This document shows, in pieces, positions 62,614 through 64,000 of a stretch of DNA of 64,000 bases. Location of the stretch: NCBI GenBank assembly GCA_036010905.1, contig DASCMH010000001.1:1-64000 (forward strand). The letters are read 5' to 3'. A program made the translations under genes and the position numbers. The DNA comes from SMWD01 sp002729875 (lineage in GTDB: Bacteria > Pseudomonadota > Gammaproteobacteria > Steroidobacterales > GCA-2729495). Position 1 is the stretch's first letter; each line of letters opens with the position of its first letter. The notes beneath the pieces were generated by a model. That model was not told where the DNA came from. It ran no database searches and saw nothing but the letters and a program-made list of their open reading frames with translations.

Positions 62614-64000
62614 ATGTATACCAGTTTCTTCGGGCTGAACGAGAAGCCGTTCTCGATTACACCTGATCCACGCTACCTGTTCATGAGTGAGCGTCACACC
62701 GAAGCGCTCGCCCATCTGATTTACGGTATTCGGGAAAGTGGCGGATTCATTCAACTGACCGGAGAGGTCGGCACGGGTAAAACGACGCTGGTACGCAGCC
62801 TGCTGCAGCAAGTACCGGATAATACTGATGTTGCCGTCATACTCAATCCACAGATTTCACGCAATGAATTTCTTAGCGCTATCAGTGAAGAGCTTGGCGT
62901 TGTATTGCCACAGTCCGCCAACAGCATCAAGACACTCACTAATACACTAAATGAATACCTGCTCAGCAATCACAGTCATGGCAGACGCACGATAGTCATC
63001 GTAGATGAAGCTCAGAATCTTCGCGTTGATGTGCTCGAACAAGTACGTTTGCTGACCAATCTGGAAACAACGAAACAAAAGTTGTTACAGATTATTCTGA
63101 TTGGCCAACCGGAACTTCGGGATATTTTGTCGCGAAATGACATGCGACAACTGGCACAACGAATTACCGGTCGTTATCACCTTGAGCCGCTAACCTGTGA
63201 TGAAACGGCAACTTATATCGATCATCGTCTGAAGGTTGCCGGTGCGATCGGAGCAATTTTTTCCAAGGCTGCAAAACAAGAACTATATCGCCTGTCTTTG
63301 GGCGTACCGCGCATGATTAACGTCATCGCAGATCGCGCCATGCTCGGCGCTTTTAGTATGGAATGCAGAGAAATCTCGCCCCAATTGTTACGACAGGCCG
63401 CTGCCGAAGTGCTGGGCAAAGATGCGCAGCTGTTATCCCCCTGGCGACGGTGGCGACGGCTTGGTGCCGGGATTGCTGCAGTAATCGTACTGGTTGTCGT
63501 CATTACACTGCTCTGGACAAACTGGCCCGGTTTCATGGTGCCAACCAGGGCCGGTTCGGTCCCGGCTCCCGAACCCCCGGCTCCCGAACTCCCGACGCCC
63601 GATCTTCCCGCCGCGCCCGAACTCCCGGCACCGATAACCCCGCCGGCGGCAGCTATCACCCGGCAAGGCGATACCACGCTGCCTGCTGTCACCCCCACCG
63701 ACCCGCCGGTTGGCACACTTGCATCCACGGCCGCCCTCACCGAGGTACTGGCTATAAACCGTAATGCAACTGACACCGACAGTGCATTGACGACATTATT
63801 TAAGCTTTGGGATCTCGACTACACGAATTTCAGTTCGGACGCGTGTCAGCAGATACAAAGCGAGGGTTTTTATTGCCTGTTTCAACGGGGTTCTCTCTCG
63901 CAAGTAAAAAATTTGAATCGCCCGGTCATACTTACGCTACGCGATCATGAAGGCTTGCAACACCAGGTTGTCCTGACCGGACTCACAGATGGCATTGCTT
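62614..64000 (+). CDS. GspA/ExeA-like ATPase (partial, runs off the window)
   Basis: The gene is open to the window edge (at least 462 residues). It starts MYTSFFGLNEKPFSITPDPRY, the characteristic ExeA/GspA N-terminus. An AAA ATPase domain follows with LTGEVGTGKTTLVRSLL (about 48-64, Walker A), TIVIVDEAQNL (about 127-137, Walker B) and IILIGQPELRDIL (about 157-169). A single membrane helix (about 288-308) is followed by a Pro/Glu-rich spacer of repeated APELP/PTPDLP units (about 318-345). The remaining periplasmic part (from about 385) resembles the start of a peptidoglycan-binding or C39-like domain. Aeromonas ExeA inserts the type II secretion secretin through peptidoglycan; similar ATPases also accompany pili and MSHA systems. 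Confidence 0.85.
   Translation, partial: MYTSFFGLNEKPFSITPDPRYLFMSERHTEALAHLIYGIRESGGFIQLTGEVGTGKTTLVRSLLQQVPDNTDVAVILNPQISRNEFLSAISEELGVVLPQSANSIKTLTNTLNEYLLSNHSHGRRTIVIVDEAQNLRVDVLEQVRLLTNLETTKQKLLQIILIGQPELRDILSRNDMRQLAQRITGRYHLEPLTCDETATYIDHRLKVAGAIGAIFSKAAKQELYRLSLGVPRMINVIADRAMLGAFSMECREISPQLLRQAAAEVLGKDAQLLSPWRRWRRLGAGIAAVIVLVVVITLLWTNWPGFMVPTRAGSVPAPEPPAPELPTPDLPAAPELPAPITPPAAAITRQGDTTLPAVTPTDPPVGTLASTAALTEVLAINRNATDTDSALTTLFKLWDLDYTNFSSDACQQIQSEGFYCLFQRGSLSQVKNLNRPVILTLRDHEGLQHQVVLTGLTDGIA

Noticed and set aside
63559..63650. Tandem C-rich repeats near the right edge
   Set aside because: They encode the Pro/Glu-rich spacer of the GspA-like protein, in frame, and need no other explanation.

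Overview
The window looks like the chromosome of an environmental gammaproteobacterium. It holds gene neighbourhoods typical of that class (dusB-fis, trxA-rho next to rhlB, accB-accC, glnE, a kdkA-type Kdo kinase, a class I gshA, a FadE-type acyl-CoA dehydrogenase). It is unusual in also carrying mevalonate-pathway genes. No tRNA, rRNA, CRISPR array or complete transposon was seen.

Layout. 1-1.8 kb is the distal end of an integron gene-cassette array: two attC sites with the classical extrahelical base, a DUF1838 Tat-signal protein cassette and an AT-rich lipoprotein cassette. 1.9-9 kb, mostly minus strand, holds htpG with a clear sigma-32 promoter, two small orphan proteins (one behind a perfect inverted repeat), ppnN, and a peptidoglycan pair (an L,D-transpeptidase overlapping a four-LysM MltD). 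9.5-12.4 kb is a lipopolysaccharide core/lipid A group (lpxL, kdkA, GT9 glycosyltransferase). 12.4-18 kb holds a CHCC zinc-finger protein, glnE, and groES-groEL under a sigma-32-like promoter plus a CIRCE-like operator with an 8-nt spacer. 18-29.5 kb is a long plus-strand run: cutA, dsbD (with a doubled N-terminal domain), aroQ, accB, accC, prmA, a DUF3426 protein, dusB, fis, purH, purD. 29.6-35 kb is rho-trxA against rhlB, then a GMP/IMP nucleotidase, cysQ and a DUF465 protein.

The most interesting stretch is 35.4-40.6 kb. A sigma-54 promoter (GG-N10-GC) drives an apparently non-coding transcript of about 135 nt. It carries AANAANAA motifs, one displayed in a hairpin loop, and ends in a strong intrinsic terminator. 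This architecture recalls the Crc/Hfq-sequestering CrcZ/CrcY RNAs of pseudomonads. It sits directly upstream of a tight trehalose operon (otsB, GH15 hydrolase, otsA, glucokinase) that could both make and recycle trehalose.

40.6-57.9 kb holds a small hydrolase with an alkyltransferase-like repair protein (PWHR motif), a fused 5-oxoprolinase/hydantoinase, an SLC13-type carrier with four RCK_C domains, a quinone oxidoreductase, a ferredoxin reductase-like flavoprotein, gshA, a YheT-like hydrolase, mdh, fadE and a DUF4399 lipoprotein. 58-62.6 kb encodes HMG-CoA synthase, a phosphomevalonate kinase-like GHMP kinase, diphosphomevalonate decarboxylase and the prenyl synthase IspA, so isoprenoids are probably made through mevalonate. 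The window ends inside a GspA/ExeA-like ATPase.
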